64,000 nucleotides of DNA from Bigelowiella natans CCMP2755 (Eukaryota > Cercozoa > Chlorarachniophyceae), in NCBI GenBank assembly GCA_000320545.1, contig ADNK01001529.1, positions 15,001-79,000 on the forward strand, read 5' to 3'. The translations under genes were made by a program, and so were the position numbers. The notes beneath the pieces are model-generated. The model was not told the origin of the DNA. It ran no database searches and saw nothing but the letters and a program-made list of their open reading frames with translations. Shown here in pieces: positions 61,540-64,000 of the stretch (the stretch's first letter is position 1; each line of letters opens with the position of its first letter).

Positions 61540-62779
61540 ATGTCGAACACTAAGGTGCGGAATGATCACGACCTGCTGAACAGAATATCTTGAGTTATGG
61601 TTTTGATTCGCAGGTGGACTTAAAAGTCATCCTTTTGGGTCATAAGGCAGTCGGTACGGTGAAGATATTGTTAATTGAGAGTAACATCTTACTTGTGCAC
61701 CCATTGCAGGTAAAACATCGATGTTCAATCGATATGTCTATGACGAGTTTGGAAAGACGGCGATGGTATGCAGAATTGAGTGGTTTGTTGTTGTTTGTTG
61801 CCCCGCCATTCAATTCGACTTATCTGACCAAATAGACAATCGGTGCATATTTTGCAATGAAACAATGCAAGATCGGAGGAAACAAAGTTTACAACCTCGC
61901 AATCTGGGTAAGAACACTTTAATCCCCGCGTTTGTGAAGGCTGTTGAAGGATGTAACTAAAAAGTATTTTTTAATAATATTGGTATTAATCTGGATTCCA
62001 GGATACCGCAGGCGAAGGTATGAGGCAATATGTATATTTTCCTTTTTTTTTGGTCGTAATTATGGGACTTTGATAATTATTCTGGTCCTCAGAAAAGTTC
62101 GATAGTCTTACGAATTTCTACTGCCGCGGAGCACGAGCAGCTCTCGTGTGCTATGGTAGATACATCGCCCATTGCTATGTAGAGATTGATATGGTTATAG
62201 GTGGTTAGGGTAAATTATATCTATTTTTATCAGACATAACTCATTATGGTTCCTTTGACGGGATCCAGAAATGGGTCGACAAAGTAAAGCAAGAAGCAGA
62301 TCCAAACTGCGCAATGCTGATCGTTGGAAACAAATGTAGTGAGATTATATTCTTATAATATTTGGGAGAAACTTCGATATTCAGTAGTAAACCGCCTGCC
62401 TTTTATTGCCATGGTTCCAAATTTAGTGGACTTAGTAGAAAGCGGGGAAGCTACAAGGGCTGTGAACCTAGCGGACGTGCAGGTATCTTCGAAAAGAAAA
62501 ATCCTATCTGCTAAAGAATGACCGGAAAAAAATGTTTCACAGAGATACGCAGAGCCATTGAAAGCGAAGGTGATTGAAGTTTCTGCAAAAACGGGGGTGA
62601 ATATCACGAAAATCTTTCAGGAGGTACATGCATTATTATTGACGTTTAAATAGATTGATGGAATCACAAAAATGAACTTACACTAGGTCGTTGAAACTGC
62701 TCTGCGACGAGGAGGCACATCCAAAATGAATGCTGGGGGCAGCTTTCCTGAAGCCAAAAGGGGAGGGTGTTGCAATTGA
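61540..62779 (+). CDS. Rab24-like small GTPase (197 aa, ten exons)
   Basis: Exons 61540-61554, 61614-61653, 61710-61765, 61836-61907, 62002-62017, 62093-62155, 62234-62335, 62427-62482, 62543-62623 and 62687-62779 sum to 594 nt with all phases matching. Rab motifs: P-loop GHKAVGKTS, switch I TIGAYF, G3 WDTAGEEKF, G4 GNKLDL, G5 EVSAKTG, and a C-terminal CCN for double geranylgeranylation. The overall pattern (VDLKVILLG...RYVYDEF, CRGARAALVCYDIT) resembles Rab24/Rab20. The catalytic Gln of DTAGQE is Glu here; Rab24 of animals also lacks this Gln, so slow GTP hydrolysis is likely. Expected role: membrane trafficking or autophagy on late compartments. Exons are as short as 15 and 16 bp and introns are 56-98 bp. 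Confidence 0.9.
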
Positions 62780-64000
62780 TTAATAAATTTATATCGCATT
62801 ATCGGATCATCACAACAACCATTGTAATGTTGACAGCCACACCCATATCGCACTAGTGAATGTCGTATGTGAAGGTTGCCACGCGCATGTGATCACCCTA
62901 GCTTGTATCCATATCTAGGCGCGTATTCATTCCGTTTTGTTTTGTCTAGTTGTATTGCTTCGGTACATGCTAGCATGTTGCATGCAGCTCCTTATTGCGA
63001 TGCTTCACGTATTTTCGATCATCGGTATATCGGGCGATTATGTGGCCCAGCATTAGCATGTTATGTTAGCGTACGTACGCGCATGCATTGCAGCGATGTG
63101 ATGGTACGTAGGGGCCGCTAGAGGAATAATGGCATGCATGATCATTTTGCAGACGCTATATGACATGCAAATGAGACATTGATGGATCGACCGATGCAAA
63201 TAAAATGAAATGATCACATTATTTCATTATTTCATTGCATAGTCTACGCTGTGATGAGGATGACCACGGAACAAATTTAATTGATTAATTACATCCGTCT
63301 TACAAATTTTCAATGGTCATCATAACGTAGCTATCTAGCTATAATAGACAAAATTATCCAGTTACATACACATGTAACATGTTACGCTATGTCTACCATA
63401 TAGCTCTAGAGCTGTGTGCAATGGTATTTGTCGTGCACGTTGTTGGACACGCTAGTACGCACTAGCTACAGCGTAGCTAGCTAGCAAGCTGCTAGTCATA
63501 AATCTAATCGAACGTAAATTGTATCGCCACGCTTTCTGACTACGACATGCGCTACCATTACTAGATCAGCTGTCGATGGCGGTGATTGCGGTGATGCATG
63601 CTGCGATCTAGCGATGAGCTATGCGGAATATACGTATATATGTGTTGCTATATTTGTGCATGCTATAGCACGCTATATTGAAGTAGGTTTTTACATGTGT
63701 TTGCACGCATGTGGATGAGTACTACTGTTATTTTGTCATATAGCTACCGACTATTTTGGGGGCAATAGTGTAAATGTGGTGCTCTAGCACACAAGCTGGG
63801 AAGAGCAAGTGCGCGCCCATATCTATCGACGAATAGTATGTCTTCACTACAAATTAGGTCATGTTTTCGATTTTTAGATTTTCTGGCACCAATTTTTCGG
63901 TAATTTTTTTTAGTTCTACCCAGCTCTGCGGATCCCGACAATCAGCCCTCGACTCATATGGAACTCCAGAGTGGTAGTAAGCTCCACCTCTCAGACCATC
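62780..64000. other. Intergenic, CTAG/GCATGC-rich, no gene recognised
   Basis: Palindromic words (GCTAGCTAGC near 63470, CATGCATG, TACGTACG) are dense, as at 33.6-34.5 kb and 40.2-40.9 kb. Short open frames show no domain. Confidence 0.5.

Overview
The window is nuclear DNA from an intron-rich eukaryotic microbe. Genes are split by short GT-AG introns (mostly 50-200 bp), and intergenic DNA is full of CA, GA, AT and GGA microsatellites. Pro-Thr-Ser repeats on a secreted membrane protein, large coiled-coil/EF-hand proteins of ciliary/centrosomal flavour and a mix of GH63, Rab, P4H and PHD genes suggest an algal or other protist genome. I cannot name the species. All splice models were built by hand by matching reading frame and GT/AG phase; I could run no search.

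Layout. 1-1652: 3' part of a ubiquitin-specific protease gene (minus), apparently frameshifted. 3436-5605: secreted type I membrane protein with a Pro/Thr/Ser stalk (plus). 5630-8200: CA/TG-rich repeat island with two related 72-bp minisatellites that run straight into a broken histone H3 tail. 8662-16490 and 16693-29108: two huge minus-strand genes in tandem (2177 aa with a SAM domain; 2883 aa with three near-identical EF-hand modules in 26 phase-compatible exons). 30896-33276: CCR4/nocturnin-type nuclease homologue with most catalytic residues replaced. 34655-36952: intact prolyl 4-hydroxylase-like oxygenase. 37186-39639: double PHD-finger protein. 41090-42323: ankyrin-like protein (minus). 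42864-46242: secreted GH63 glycosidase. 46243-54500: a second CA/TG-rich island. 55886-59541: multi-pass membrane protein with a long disordered N-terminus (minus). 61540-62779: ten-exon Rab24-like GTPase.

The most unusual part is 46.6-54.5 kb. About 104 bp near each end form an inverted repeat of roughly 90% identity. Between them lie two divergent genes: a Cys/His-rich protein of about 800 aa resembling transposon-associated proteins, and a 961-aa protein with a ParB-type GNHRR nuclease/CTPase-fold motif and a C-terminal zinc cluster. A 28-bp palindrome occurs four times, once in the divergent intergenic region and once in each of three introns of the ParB-like gene, and I found it nowhere else in the window. 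This looks like a self-contained mobile element with its own possible ParB-like recognition sites, or with palindromic introner-like introns.

The ordinary genes serve secretion and glycan processing (GH63, PT protein), trafficking (Rab), protein hydroxylation (P4H), chromatin reading (PHD) and the cytoskeleton (the two giant proteins). The CA/TG-rich islands hold the broken or mobile genes.
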